NCBI GenBank assembly: GCA_948474755.1
Contig: CAOLHI010003109.1
Coordinates: 1-64,000, forward strand
DNA length: 64,000 bases
Direction: 5' to 3'
DNA from: Ctenosaura bakeri
Lineage: Eukaryota; Chordata; Lepidosauria; Squamata; Iguanidae
In this document: one piece after another, positions 44,637 to 56,268 of the stretch
Layout of the letters: each line of letters starts with the position of its first letter
Numbering within the stretch: the stretch's first letter is position 1
Notes under the pieces: generated by a model
Told to the model about the DNA's origin: nothing
Database searches by the model: none
Seen by the model: only the letters and a program-made list of their open reading frames with translations
Program-made: the position numbers and the translations under genes

Positions 44637-45104
44637 AAGAATTTTCAAAATTGGACTGTAGAGGAGGACCCCTGTATCTGCAGATTCATTATCCACTGAT
44701 TCAGTTATCCGTAACTGTAAGGAATGTGGGATCATGCTCATTGCCGCCTCCTGCCCTTCGCTCCAGGCTTGATCATGGTGGCGGCGGGTGGGAGAGAAGC
44801 GAGGAGTGTGAAATCATGCTCATTGCCACCTCCTGCACCTCGCTCTGGGCCAAATCATGGTGGTGGGGGGTGAGAAAGGAATGAGGAGCATGAGATCGTG
44901 CTTCTAGCCACCTCCTGTCCCCCACCTGGAGCCCGATTGCAGTGATGGCGGCCAGGAAAAGAGTGAGAAGCATGATCCTGCCGTGGTGGTTTGATTGGCT
45001 GGGTGGAGGTGGGAGACAGGGCATTTGCTCCTATCTGTGGATTTCAGTATCCATGGGGGCCCCCGGAACCAATCTTCCCATGAATAGAGGGGTCCTACTA
45101 TAAT
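44637..45104. mobile_element. Tigger-like non-autonomous element with three internal repeats
   Basis: The ends share GAGGACCCCTGTAT and, in reverse complement, TAGGACCCCTCTAT. The right end carries the GGATTTCAGTATCCATGG... word typical of Tigger-type termini. Inside are three diverged ~80-bp units beginning near 44727, 44808 and 44889, each with ATCATGCT, CCACCTCCTG and a G-rich block. Boundaries are approximate. Confidence 0.6.
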
Positions 45105-45429
45105 TTGCTGGGGTGGCCATGCGGCTACTCCCCATTTTAATTTTTTAGAAGTGAACTATAGTGTAAAAGTGCCATTTCACTACTGTACTCATGTACTGAT
45201 ACCTTATAATAGTTTAAAATATACTAAACAAGAAAAAGAGAAAGGCGTGGAGGACACTTTTTAGTTCCAATATGCCTCAGAATAATAATTTTAAAAAAAC
45301 AGTTGAGAGTGGCAATAAAGTGTTGCAGCTCATTCCAGGAATTGTCAGGAAATAGTCCAAAACAACAGAAACATCATTTGGTTGTTGTTGTTTTTAAAAA
45401 GAAAGCCAACAGCAACACACAAACATATA

Positions 45430-46650
45430 CTGGATATAGATGACTGGCTGCTAAAATTACTTGAAATGAAAGATTTAGACAAGTTACTTGTAGAATTAAT
45501 AGGAAATTACAGGAAAAAATGTGGAAGAATGGAATCCAATAATGCAGTCTATTGAAAAAAAATGGAAATTTTATAATTGTTAAACAATGGAAGAATACAG
45601 ACAAATTTTTCAGTATGGAGAAATTACATATTTACATACACAAGATACTAAACAATTGATCAGAAATGTTAATAGTACTGTTATTAAACAAAGTCATTCA
45701 AGGAAACACAAAATCAGCCAATCTGTTAACATTCTCTGCTCTGTCTATTTATTCTGTTTTGGTTTGGAGAGAGAAGGAAACTAAATTGTAAAAAAAAGCA
45801 AAGCAAAAAAAGCACATAATTGAGGTAAAAAAAGTGAGAAAATAGGAAACACTTTGGCCCTTTTCACACGGGGTAAAAAAAATGGTGTAGAGCGACCTCT
45901 AACAGAGGTCATCTACACCATAGCATGGATTGGGGTGGACTACTTTTGTGTAGTTCCACACCCCAATCCACGCCGGGGCAACTGGAAGTGCCGGCGCTGC
46001 GTGCTTTTTGAAAACTACTTTTCAGCCCCATCCAGCCCCGTCGCAGCGCCCGTGTGGATCTGTGGACGCACGAAAGGGCGTCCCTGCAAATTGGGCAGGG
46101 GGTGGGATTTCCGGCTGGCGAGCTTCTCCAATTGGTGGAGAGGCTCCACCAGTCAAAATCCGCCATTTTGGGCACTGCTGAGCACCGTGGATGCCACTGG
46201 ACGCTGCAAATGTGTGGAGCAGCGAAACGCGATGCTCTGTGCATCAACGGAACAAGGTAAATCCTGTTTTGGCGTGGCTTGCGTTCCGCCGCCCGCGTGT
46301 GAAAAGGGTCTAAGTTACAGATATATACCCAACAATGGGAAGTAGGAAGTAAGCTTATACAGTAGATGATTATAATTGGAGGCTCTTTAAGTTTCTAATT
46401 AAATGTAAGTTATGCTGAAAGTGATAAGACTAGAAAGAATTAGGATAGGTCTCATGTAAACAGATTATGATGTTGACTCCCTTTATAATGTACTGAATAT
46501 TGAAGAAAAATTCTGAGTGATTACTAATATTTTTATATATTTTTTACTTTGTTACACAAAGACAATCACATAGTTTTGTGGCAATTTTTATTTGTCACTG
46601 TTCTTGTTTTACTCTTTTGCCCTTTTCTCTAATAAAATAATAATGAGAAA
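45430..46650 (+). mobile_element. L1 3' fragment, interrupted by a DNA transposon
   Basis: 45445-45540 reads as a decayed L1 ORF2 C terminus (DWLLKLLEMKDLDKLL). The AT-rich 3' UTR resumes after the insertion at 45856-46310 and ends in AATAAAATAATAATGAG near 46650. Confidence 0.65.
45856..46310. mobile_element. CpG-rich non-autonomous DNA transposon in L1
   Basis: Left end GGCCCTTTTCACACGGGG; the right end reads GACCCTTTTCACACGCGGG in reverse complement, about 15 matching bases. 455 bp and very CpG-rich inside AT-rich L1 sequence. Its 163-codon open frame has no recognisable domain and is likely a composition artefact. Confidence 0.75.
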
Positions 46651-46959
46651 AACAGCCTACTGCAACAAATAGTGCAACTTCCTGACACCTTTGCTCCAAT
46701 TGGAGGAGCTCATTGACAAGCTTGATTGGCCACAGATCTGAAAAAGAGGTTTTAAAAAAACAACTCTTGGGGGGGAAAAAGATACTTGTTGGCGTTATGT
46801 ACTTCAAAATGGACGGTGCTGGGAAAATAGCAGGGGAGACAATGATGGACATGGAGGGAGCAGTTTCCGGGAACTGGCTGCATCCCTCTCTGCCAGAAAG
46901 GACAACCAGTTATAGCTAACTGTTGTGATTTGACTGCAGAACTTAGGAAAGAACTCTTA

Positions 46960-47161
46960 GGCCATTTCCGCCCTACACTGTTATAGTGCTATTGTTCTAC
47001 TTCCAACATCCTGTGGAGTTCTGGGGTTTGTAGTTTACTGAGGCCAAAGAGCTCTCTGGCTGAGAATTCTAGAGGCTCCTCCCTAAACTGCAAACCCCAG
47101 GATTCCATAGGATGTTGAAAGTGGAATCATAGCACTATAATATTGAAGGGTGGGAATGGCC
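46960..47161. mobile_element. Hairpin MITE, copy 4
   Basis: 202 bp, GGCCATTTCCGCCCTACACTG to AAGGGTGGGAATGGCC, arms as in copy 1. Flanks TTA and ATA. Confidence 0.87.
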
Positions 47162-47420
47162 ATAGGCACATCTGTTGGTTAGAACAGGAAGCCAAGGGCA
47201 ACAAGGAACTTCCTCACTTCCTCTCAAAAATAAAATTACAGCTATCAGGGGGCGAACTGGTCTCATACATGAGCAGAAAAAGAACAACTGCAGATATTTT
47301 GCTTCATTTTTTCCTGACAGAATGAATATACGTAAGACCTTGCAATTAACAACTAATTTGCAAGTTTCCTTTTTCCCCTCTTCCCTCCTAGTTCTTTCTC
47401 CTTGTGTGTTGTGTCTTTTA

Positions 47421-47542
47421 GGCCATTTCCTCACTAGACTGTTATAGCGCCAGTCGGTCCTCCTGAAACTGCAAATCCCAGGATTCCATAGGATGTTGCA
47501 AGTGGAATAATAGCGCTATAACTGTCTAGTGCGGAAATGGCC
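47421..47542. mobile_element. Hairpin MITE, copy 5, internally deleted
   Basis: 122 bp. Ends GGCCATTTCCTCACTAGACTG and CAGT..AGTGCGGAAATGGCC-like words are intact, but most of the left arm is missing. Perfect TTA duplication at 47418-47420 and 47543-47545. Confidence 0.87.
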
Positions 47543-47545
47543 TTA

Positions 47546-48644
47546 GATTCTACACCTGAAGACAGGATTATCTTATTGTTAATTTCTGTAAACTCTTCTG
47601 GTAGCCCTCTTATGGTTAACATTGGGTATTAAAAATAAAGAAATAGTGAAGGTGCTTCATATGGTACACAACAAAATAAAATACTGGCCTTTGTAAGATA
47701 CGAATAGTTGGAAAAAGTAGTGTGTCAGTCAGGCTGAAATGGAATAGGCTAAAAAGGCCTCATTTATTCATGGGAGTCCTATATATACTGAGACTAATCA
47801 TCGTGTCAAGAATATCACTGTGAATATTCTTGGTCTTCTCTATTTTTCAGCTTTATGCCAAAGTTTACACAAGTAAACATGTTGCGTTTTATCACCTCTT
47901 GTACTTCAGTGAAGCATATTCAGCATGGTCTTTCCACAGCTGTTTCCATCTCAGTGTCACATTATTATCTGTGGAATTTTGTTTTCAATGTGAAACATTT
48001 CTGGCCATCAGGAGTTGGACTACAAGAAGCAATGTGATATGTGTGTGTGTGTGTGTGTGTTTATGAGAAAGAAACCCCTGAAATCCTCTGAAATTAACAG
48101 ATGTATCTTTAAAAAAAACAACAGGTTTAAGCAGGCAGTTATAAGACACACATTCACATGAACATAAAGCAGAAAGAATCTCTACCCACTGAATAAGCAT
48201 AAGGTGGTAAGCATTTGTCTTTTGAAGTTTAGAGTATAAGACTTTTTGTTAGAACTGGGATGGGCACCATTAGTGGTTTGAGGACAATTTACTGCACTGA
48301 GATCCTCCAGGGGACACATGAAGGACCAGAACTGCCCAAAATTGGGGGAAAAAATTCTAAATGTTGTATTTGGGAGTGTTAAAGAGCCTGAAGGGGCAGT
48401 ATGCCCATTATATAACAACTACAACAGCAACACTCACCATCATCGTCGTCGTCATCGTCATTGTCGTCATCGTCGTCCCATTCAGGACTCAAAGTAGCTT
48501 ACAATAAATTAAAACACATATAATTAAAAATTCACAAAACACAAACGTAAAAAAGAAATTAAACAAAACAAAATTAAAAGCAGATTAAAATTTACACCAT
48601 TAAACATGCACACGCACACACAAAGAGCACAACAATTGGTAAGA
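47546..48644. other. Non-coding with microsatellites
   Basis: (GT)n at 48039-48060 and an imperfect CGT/CAT trinucleotide tract at 48437-48478. 48480-48600 is an A-rich old repeat of unknown family. Confidence 0.5.
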
Positions 48645-48867
48645 TCAAATACATAGAAATAGCATGTGTATTTCTATACCGCTTATCAGCTAAGCGCTCT
48701 CTAAGGGGTTTACATGTATTTTAGCTAATTGCCCCCAACAAGCTGGGTACTCATTTTATCAACCTGTGGAAGGATGGAAGGCTGAGTCAACCTGGAGCCT
48801 GGCAAAATCAAACTCACAACCTTGTGGCTGCAGTACCAGCATTTCATCACTGTGCCACCTGGGCTCC
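48645..48867 (-). mobile_element. tRNA-derived SINE, second type
   Basis: In reverse complement the head reads GGTGGCACAGTGATGAAATG (A box region) and GGTTGTGAGTTTGATTTTG (B box region), then a body with AGTACCCAGCTTGTTGGGGG. The body and the AGCGGTATAGAAATA end differ from the SINE at 6857, so it is a separate family. Confidence 0.75.
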
Positions 48868-48949
48868 TTTACATTGTTTAAGTGAGACAATTCTTATACA
48901 ATCAGTAATCAAATGTAAAGTCAAAGGCTTTCACAGCCAAAAATCCATA

Positions 48950-49140
48950 GGTTGTTGTGGGTTTTCTGGGCTTTGAGGCCATGTTCTATTAGTATTTTCT
49001 CCTGACGTTTTGCCTGCATCTCTGGCTGGCATCTTCAGAGGATCAGATCCTCTGAAGATGCCAGCCACAGATGCAGGCAAAATGTCAGGAGAAAATATTA
49101 ATAGAACACGGCGTCAAAGCGTGGAAAACCTACAGCAACC
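48950..49140. mobile_element. Foldback element with ~95-bp arms
   Basis: A near-perfect palindrome centred on 49045. The left arm starts GGTTGTTGTGGGTTTTC, the right arm ends GAAAACCTACAGCAACC, and the centre is AGAGGATCAGATCCTCT with a single unpaired base. About nine in ten positions pair. Both arms carry the GATGCCAGCC / GATGCAGGC words of a repeat common in reptiles. No duplication was identified. Confidence 0.85.
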
Positions 49141-49229
49141 TAATTATCAAATGCCTGTTGAAACAGAAAAGTCTTTACCTCTCTGTAAAAAAGAAGGTAG
49201 AGAGGGTACCAGTATAACTTCTCTGTGAA

Positions 49230-49500
49230 GGGAGTTCCAGAGTTGTACACAGCCACTGAGAAGGCCTTCTTCCATGCTCCCACCAGGTGTACCTGTGAAT
49301 GTGGTGAGGCAGAGAGAAGGACCTCCTCAGTAGATCTCGAAGCATGTAATGTTGTAAGGGAGAGATACAGTCTTTCAAATAACCTGGAAATGAGCCATAT
49401 AGGACTTTATGGGTAAAACCAGCACTTTGAATTGTGCCTGGAATGGACTAGCATCAATGGAGTTGTTGCAACAAGGGAATTGTGTGCTCCCTCTAGCCAG
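49230..49500 (-). repeat. Old interspersed repeat, unclassified (L2-like?)
   Basis: ACTTTATGGGTAAAACCAGC followed by CTTTGAATTGTGCCTGGAA parallels GGTCAAAACCAGCGCCTTGA at 57385 onward. Both resemble a squamate LINE 3' region, possibly L2, but I cannot confirm the family. Confidence 0.45.
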
Positions 49501-51590
49501 CCCCAGTTAGCAATAAAGGTGGACTGCCAATAGTAGTAGCTTACAGGATAAGAAATTCACCCCCTTTTTGTTAGGAAAAAATTGGAAGGAGGGTTCCAGA
49601 GGATTCTGTGCTTTCAGGGGCCACAAAGCCTGACTTTGGGAAGTATACTTTGCTCACTCCTGCTCTACAACAAAGGTCCTTATGAGCCATCCAGTTAAGT
49701 TCAAAGTCACATAATGATTTGCAACCAGTGAAAATACTTAAGTGTCTACAAATGTCAAAGATTTTTATAACTTTGGAGTAGAATCAATATTAATTTACTA
49801 ATATAATACATTAAAGCCATCCAAATGAGAGACGCTCCTGGATACACTGACATCATATACCACAAAGAAACGCTGTCTACGTTACATCATTAACATTTGG
49901 CTGAAGTGGCAAACTTATTCCTCAAGGGATGTAGTAGCAGTCAGCACACCCCAAAGATAAATTCCTGTGGGACATCATCATAGTTTTAAGAACCTTTGAG
50001 GAATTTTCTATTGATTAACTTGTTCAGATAGTCTGACCCTTTATTCCACTCAATACTGACTTTATGGGGATCAAATTTACTACAAACATTTATAAACTGC
50101 CATTGTTAGTTTCAGTTTCTCTGAGGCGGCAATTTATACTTTGGGTACAGCAAAAAACTCAGTACTGATGACCTGTAGACACAAAGAACTCTTGTAATAA
50201 TAGATATATTGCCACATAAAACCTAAAGGTAAATAATACATGGATTGCAGTGTTGGAAATGGCGGCAATTCTTGATCCAGGCCTGTTAGCTGATCCAATG
50301 TATAAGTCTCACAATCAGCCATTTCTTCCAGAAAAAAGGATTCCCTCACAATATCCAGATCCAGACTTTGCCATAATATATATGTATATGTTATGGATGA
50401 GGAATCATATGCCAGGCTATCCTGGCTGTAGAATTTGGAGAGGAAGTTATTCTTTTCTTTCCAAAGTGATCAAATTTAAAGCATTCCAAAAAGGGGTGTC
50501 AAACAGCTTTCATTCCAATATAATCCAAGGAAGATTTTTCTATGATGTGGGATGGGAGAGTAAATCCATTTTAGGATTTTTAGTCCTAACTTCAAAGAAG
50601 GTGCTCAAGACGTTGAACTCTAGCTCCAAAATTCATTTAGTACCTTAGATAGCTCCTTCAAATGCAAAATGGATAGATGCTGAGCCATCAGTTACCACCA
50701 GGGTTATCTGAATCAAACAAAATTTGCCAGCTGTTTATATGAGCCAAAATATATGCTTTGATAAAGCTTGGGCTGTCCTTATGTAATCTCTCATAAGAAT
50801 GAGTCAAGAAGAGTATTTGGGGAAGAAAACTTTTAATGTTTCTTTATGCTGCAGTATCTAGCAGATTTCCCAGGGCAGACATATCTCAGTTAACAAAATA
50901 TCTGATAAAGCAGCTCCTTTTTGCAAAGTCTGTTTGCCAACTTTGCTTAGCTTTCCACTTTCTTCTCATTCTCTGTCTAGCTGAAAGTTTTTAGCAGCAT
51001 TGGCACTGGGAAGATGGTGAAGCAGGGTTGGAGAAACAGAGTTCCAGTGTTAGGCTGCAGCACTTTGTGTGCACTTAAAAATGTAGTAACGCTTGAACTG
51101 GGAAAAGATGACAGTTTACTCTAGCTGGTGCTATTGTAGCTATGCATGGCCCCCTACAACAAGCAAGGCAAGCAGCAGCTGCCTCTTGATTCCTTATAGG
51201 GCATGCACGAATAGCAAAACAGAGAGAAAGGGGGTGAGCACGTAAGAGTGCCTCATCAGCTCCCTGCTGCATGTTAAAAAGCATAGATCTATAGTTTTGG
51301 CCATCAAAATGGAAGTCATAAGAAGATCAGAGGCTGCTGAAAAAATGTCATCCTTGGATGCATTTTGAAAAAAACATTCAAACAGTCTCTGGAAGGTTCA
51401 AAATGTGTTTGTTTACTTATCTAAGGCTTTTTCTGACCTGGTTGCTTCATTTCGCATGCATATATTAATTTGCTGAACTCTTCTTTTTTGTGGTGTAGAA
51501 AATTATCGCTATTCTTTCCATGTTATTTCTGCCTCAGTACCAAATTTTCTGTTGAAGTAATGATCAGGAACACATCTGCTCTGTTAACTG
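49501..51590. other. Non-coding, no recognised repeat
   Basis: No gene. A 132-codon open frame at 50250-50648 has no recognisable domain. Confidence 0.4.
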
Positions 51591-51668
51591 AGAATCATAG
51601 AGCTGAAAGAGACCACAGGGGCCATTGAGTCCAACCCCCTGCCATACAGAAATACACAATCAAAGCAT
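51591..51668 (-). mobile_element. CR1 3' tail fragment
   Basis: AGAATCATAGAGCTGAAAGA followed by GACCACAGGGGCCATTGAGT is the very end of CR1, on the minus strand as at 1825. Only ~78 bp remain. Confidence 0.88.
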
Positions 51669-51685
51669 GTATATGAGGTATAAAT

Positions 51686-52600
51686 CTAATTGCAACTAAC
51701 AGGAAAACCCAATGCAAGATTCAATATGTGCATTGGAATGTAATGTCCAGGTAAACATGAATAGGCTTTCAAACTGATGATATTCATTGCTCTGAAGTAC
51801 TGCAAAATATTTTTGAAGCTTGTCCAACCATGCCCCATGGACAAAAACACTGAACATACAGGACAGTATGGTAGTGGTTTGCTAAATAACTGGCTGAGGT
51901 CTTTGAGAATAAAATCCATGTCTGTACCTTTACCAGTATTACTATGTCACCATAGATGGAAGCATGATGGCAAGAATTAAAAAGTCACAGGCAGAATAGG
52001 TAGCAAGTGAAAGGTGAGTTGGCTGTCTTCACCACAGTTGGTAGGGACGACTGCCAGTTCCAAACTTTTTTAGCAATGCCTGATTTGTTCATAGATCATT
52101 GAAGCCATGGTATGGGCCAAAATAGTCCACCAAGATGCTGTTTTTTTCTAGCTGAAAATAGTTTTAGTTTACATTATTTGGGTGGCTCCTGTCTCAGTGG
52201 ATCATGCCCAAAGCACTACACAGTGCCATTTAAATTATGAAACCAATATGGACTCTCCCTTGCTGGAGTCTTCAAGGAAGTGGACATTCGTGGGTTGGAA
52301 ATGATCCTGCTCTGGATTTCCTGCATTGAGCAGTTGATTGAACAGAGACCCTGCAAGGCCCTCTTCAAACATATAACGAAAAAACCCTAATTCTGGGTGA
52401 CTCCACATTAAAATAGGCCAAGGGCACCTTTTCAGAAGATCACTAAGAATTCCTCTTGGTTTCTGACACCCATGTGTAGAAGCAAGATCACTTATTTCTG
52501 TTAACATTTCTGCTGTTGTAAAAACTTCACAACAATCTTCCAAAGCACAGAAGAGGCTATATTGCAAATTCTTCAGTCAAAGATGACTTGTCATTCCATA
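51686..52600 (-). other. Unidentified, possibly coding remnant
   Basis: Two minus-strand open stretches, 52567-52235 (110 codons) and 51919-51686 (77 codons), have fairly protein-like composition, with aromatic and Cys residues spread along them. The first continues upstream in frame to a TGA near 52580. I do not recognise either, and other frames are almost as open. A worn retrocopy or transposase remnant is possible; chance is equally possible. Confidence 0.2.
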
Positions 52601-52969
52601 TTCCATATATTATTTCTAAACAAATGCTCTCCCAAGCCATGTTTATGCCATTTTTAAGGCATAAGAACAACAGGCATAAGAACAACAATGTGAAATATTC
52701 AACAAAATGTTATCACAGTAGCTAATATAAAAGATTAAAAAGGCCTCTCAAGAATCTGTTGCTGGGAAGGAAGTATATAATCAGAGGACAGAACATCAGA
52801 TGTAGAGTGGACAGAACATGCCAGTGATCTTGTTATGCCAGCCGCCAGCCTACGCTAATGGAACATGAGTGTGGCTCTGTGGTTATTTAGGGCACTCCTC
52901 CCTGAAACACCCTTACAAAGAAAACAAAAGCACTTCAAAAAACTGAAATGAAACTTAGACTCAATTAAC

Positions 52970-53170
52970 CGTAAGAACAGCCACACTGGATCAGATGAAA
53001 GGCCTGTTCAGCCTTCTGTTCACAGAATGATGAAACCAATGCCCTCATGAATCCCATAGGTAGGCTATTAAATACCACCCTCTGCTCATGTTCCCAAGAA
53101 ACTGGTATTCAGTGCCAGAGACATACCACCATTGATACTGGTAGGGATACATAGTAAGTATTGTTTGCAT
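52970..53170 (+). repeat. Old amniote-type interspersed repeat
   Basis: GTAAGAACAGCCACACTGGA, then TCAGATGAAAGGCC and ACTGGTATTCAGTGCC are phrases of a repeat widespread in reptiles. A related phrase (AAGTCAGAACATTGGTCC) is at 34785. Family not certain. Confidence 0.5.
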
Positions 53171-54138
53171 GAATACCCACTAGGCTGCCTTGAGGTGCTG
53201 AGACAACCTCTCTCAGAGAGAACAAGTAATTTGGCAAGATCTCTTTAACTCCTTACTTATATATTAATTCTGATTGCATTTTGTAGCATTAATATTATTT
53301 GCAGCTGTGTTTCCACTGATATGAGCTGGCAGACGCATTGTGGCCTGTGCTCATGTTTTACTTCTACTGAAAAGGAAGAAAGTATGAAGTAGTCCAGCAA
53401 ATATTTTCTTTGCATGAGATCTTGATTTGTCTAAAGGATGATATGATATTCTTGGGGCAATATTCTTTCTTCTGGATCAGATTTAATCATGCAAATGGCA
53501 AAACAGTACCAGTAAATTTTATTAGATCTCAGTGTCTGCTACCTGTCTGTCAAAATGTTATGAAGTCCTGTAATGATTAATAACAGTGCTGTAATATCCA
53601 CAAGAGGTGTAGTCCTGAATAATATGTTTTTGCTGATGGAATCTACTTTGGCTCTCTTGAGTAAAAGCAGTAGTCTCTGTATTTTACACTTCTACAGCTA
53701 GAACAAATGGAAGGAGTAGGTGTAACACAATGGCTAAATGCTGTCTGGGAGTCACTCCTCAGTCTATATAACTCACTGATCCAGCCATGGCATATTCACC
53801 TAGCTGTCTTTGCTTAGTGTGGTTTATGGGATTATTACAGTAAGGATATGAGCCAGCTTCATTAATGCTTTCTACAGGTTGTCAGAGGAAGAGATGGGAT
53901 ACAATACCGATGATACATCTTTTTCTTTTGTACTCTTCTGTTGCCTTTGTTCTTCAGCTAATAGAACTGTATCTACGTTACACAACTATATCAGTTTGAT
54001 GCCAGGTAACTGCCATGGCTTCATCATGTGGATTGAAACTGAATGAGCTACAGTACTTGAAATACTTTCCTAGGGATGTCTATTGCAGCACTTCAGGGAA
54101 GTGCATGAGAATTCTTTATCAATGAAATATGAGTAGAA
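53171..54138. other. Non-coding, no recognised repeat
   Basis: Nothing coding or classified was seen. Confidence 0.4.
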
Positions 54139-55150
54139 ACCAGAAGAAACCAGAATGGTTGACTAAAGAACTCTCAGCTGAGCTAAGTGTTAAGAGAAAC
54201 ATGTATAGGAAATGGAAGAAGGGGAAACCACCAAAGAAGAATTTAAGAAGGTAGCTAGGAGATGTAGGGAGGAAGTCAGAAAGGCTAAAGCACAGAACGA
54301 ACTTAGGCTGACCAGAGACATTAAAAACAATAAAAAGGGTTTTTTTAAATATGTCCACAGCAAAAGGAAAAAGAAGGAGACAGTAGGGTCACTGCGCAGA
54401 GAAGATGGCGAACTACTCACAGGGGGCAGAGAAAAGGCAGAACTACTTAACACCTTCTTTGCCTCCGTTTTTTCCCAGAAGGATACAAGCACTCAACCTG
54501 GCGGTTGGGGAGCAGGGGAGGAAGCAGAGGAAATGAGGCACATAATAAGTAGAGAGGTGGTACAGGAATACCTGGCCACATTGGATGAATTCAAGTCTCC
54601 AGGGCCAGATGAATTGCATCCTAGGATATTAAAAGAACTGGCAGAGGTCATTTCGGAACCGCTTGCTATAATTTTTGAGAAATCTTGGAGGACAGGAGTA
54701 GTTCCAGCAGACTGGAAGAGAGCAAATGTTATCCCCATCTTCAAGAAGGGAAAAAAAGAGGACCCAAATAATTATCGCCCAGTCAGCCTGACATCAGTAC
54801 CCGGAAAGATCCTGGAGCAGATCATTAAGCAGTCAGTTTCTAATCATTTAGAAAGCAATGCGGTAATCATGAGAAGTCAACATGGATTTCTCAAAAATAA
54901 GTCATGCCAGACTAATCTTATCTCTTTTTATGATAGAGTTACTAGCTTGATAGATGAAGGAAATGCTGTGGATGTAGCATACTTTGATTTCAATAAGGCC
55001 TTCGACAAAGTTCCCCATGACATTCTTGCAAAGAAGCTAGTAAAATGTGGGCTGGACAGGGCTACTGTCAGGTGGATTTGTAATTGGTTGACCGACCGAA
55101 CCCAAAGGGTAATCACGAATGGCTGCTTTTCATCCTGGAGAGAAGTGACT
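54139..55150 (+). mobile_element. CR1 internal fragment, truncated at both ends
   Basis: Covers ORF2 from KKPEWLTKELSAEL (after the endonuclease) to the WREVTS region before the RT catalytic FADD. A break near 54222 (G4 where the full-length copy has G5) puts the first part in another frame; from 54212 to ~55150 it is open, and it carries the A7 run (54752-54758) that is A6 in the copy at 1825. The match stops at 55150 without 3' UTR or tail, so the 3' end was lost after insertion. Confidence 0.92.
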
Positions 55151-55589
55151 CCAGTAATCAGAAAAGGATGCTAAAATCTTGATACTTCAAAACATGTGGG
55201 GGCTTCCTATAGGAAGAAATCACAACTAACTAGTGATTCAATTAACTTGTAGCTCATTCCTTGTAATTAGTTCTATTCCCCAATAACTAAGATAAGAAGA
55301 ATATTGCATTACTACTATAATTTAATGAGGAATAATTTTACACCTTTCGTTGTGCAATGTCAACTTTTTAGTTATTTTTATATTGGTACATGTAGCTGTT
55401 CTGAATATGTTGTTTCTCCATTTTCTTGGGTTCTCCTTTCCCGAATTTGATTAGCTCCTCTCCTATTCTTCTCCTTGTCAGAGGATGTAAAGTGAGATAA
55501 AGGTGGGGGATGGAGCTGTTGGAGGATAGGAGACAGGGGAAAGGATGGGAAGTGGGGCTTAGTGGTGGATTGTGGGCTGTGAAGTAAGA
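55151..55589. other. Non-coding, no recognised repeat
   Basis: Unique AT-rich sequence following the truncated CR1. Confidence 0.4.
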
Positions 55590-55800
55590 GAAGGTAGAGT
55601 CAGTAGCAGAGCTTGGAGTGTGTGAAGGAGGGGCTGGAGAGGGCAGGGTTATGGCACAGGGGTATGGCCACTGTGTGTGGGGGCATGGCCAATGTGCACA
55701 GGGATGTGGCTACGGGTTCAGCCGCCCCAAAAACATTGCCGCCTGGAGCGAATTGCCCTCATCACCCCCCATCCCTACGTGACTGCGTAGTGGAGGTGCT
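55590..55800 (+). repeat. Dispersed repeat, unclassified, copy B
   Basis: Plus-strand counterpart of 42141-42430: CCCCAAAAACATTGCCGCCTGG, CCCCCCATCCCTACGTGACTG. Preceded by a GGCATGGCC/TATGGCC-rich stretch, as in copy A. Confidence 0.5.
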
Positions 55801-56088
55801 GTTGAAGGATAGGAAATGGAGGAAGAGGGGAAGGTGGAGAAGAGGGAGTGAGAAGCTGGATCAGCCACTATCATGGCTGAAGGCTGCTTAGATGAATGGG
55901 CTTTTACAATCTTATTCATGATTTTTCCACTAACTCTTGTGAAAATGGAGGACCAATGAAGAATGGTTATTATTTGATTAGACTCCTGGTTTATGCTGTG
56001 CCTGGCCCTGCTGCCTCATGCTCTCTTGTGTTGCTGAGATGAGGACAAGACAGAAGGAAGAGGAGTGTGGTCTTTACTACAGGTCACA

Positions 56089-56268
56089 GGCCATTTCCGC
56101 ACTGGACTGTTATAGTGCTATGATTCCACTTTCAACATCCTATGGAATTCTGGGGCTTGCAGTTTTGGGAGGGGCCAATTGGCCCCTCCTGAAACTGCAA
56201 ACCCCAGGATTCCATAGGATGTTGAAAGTGGAATCATAGTGCTATAACAGTCTAGTGTGGAAATGGCT
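56089..56268. mobile_element. Hairpin MITE, copy 6
   Basis: 180 bp and the cleanest palindrome of the family: GGCCATTTCCGCACTGGACTG against CAGTCTAGTGTGGAAATGGC, meeting at GGGGCCAATTGGCCCC (56175-56190). Arms agree at well over nine in ten positions. Confidence 0.9.

Noticed and set aside
45854..46345. 163-codon frame at the CpG-rich element
   Set aside because: Bounded by transposon ends, and open in several frames; a composition artefact.
50250..50648. 132-codon plus-strand frame
   Set aside because: No recognisable domain and no supporting context. It remains possible, but chance length in this composition is plausible.
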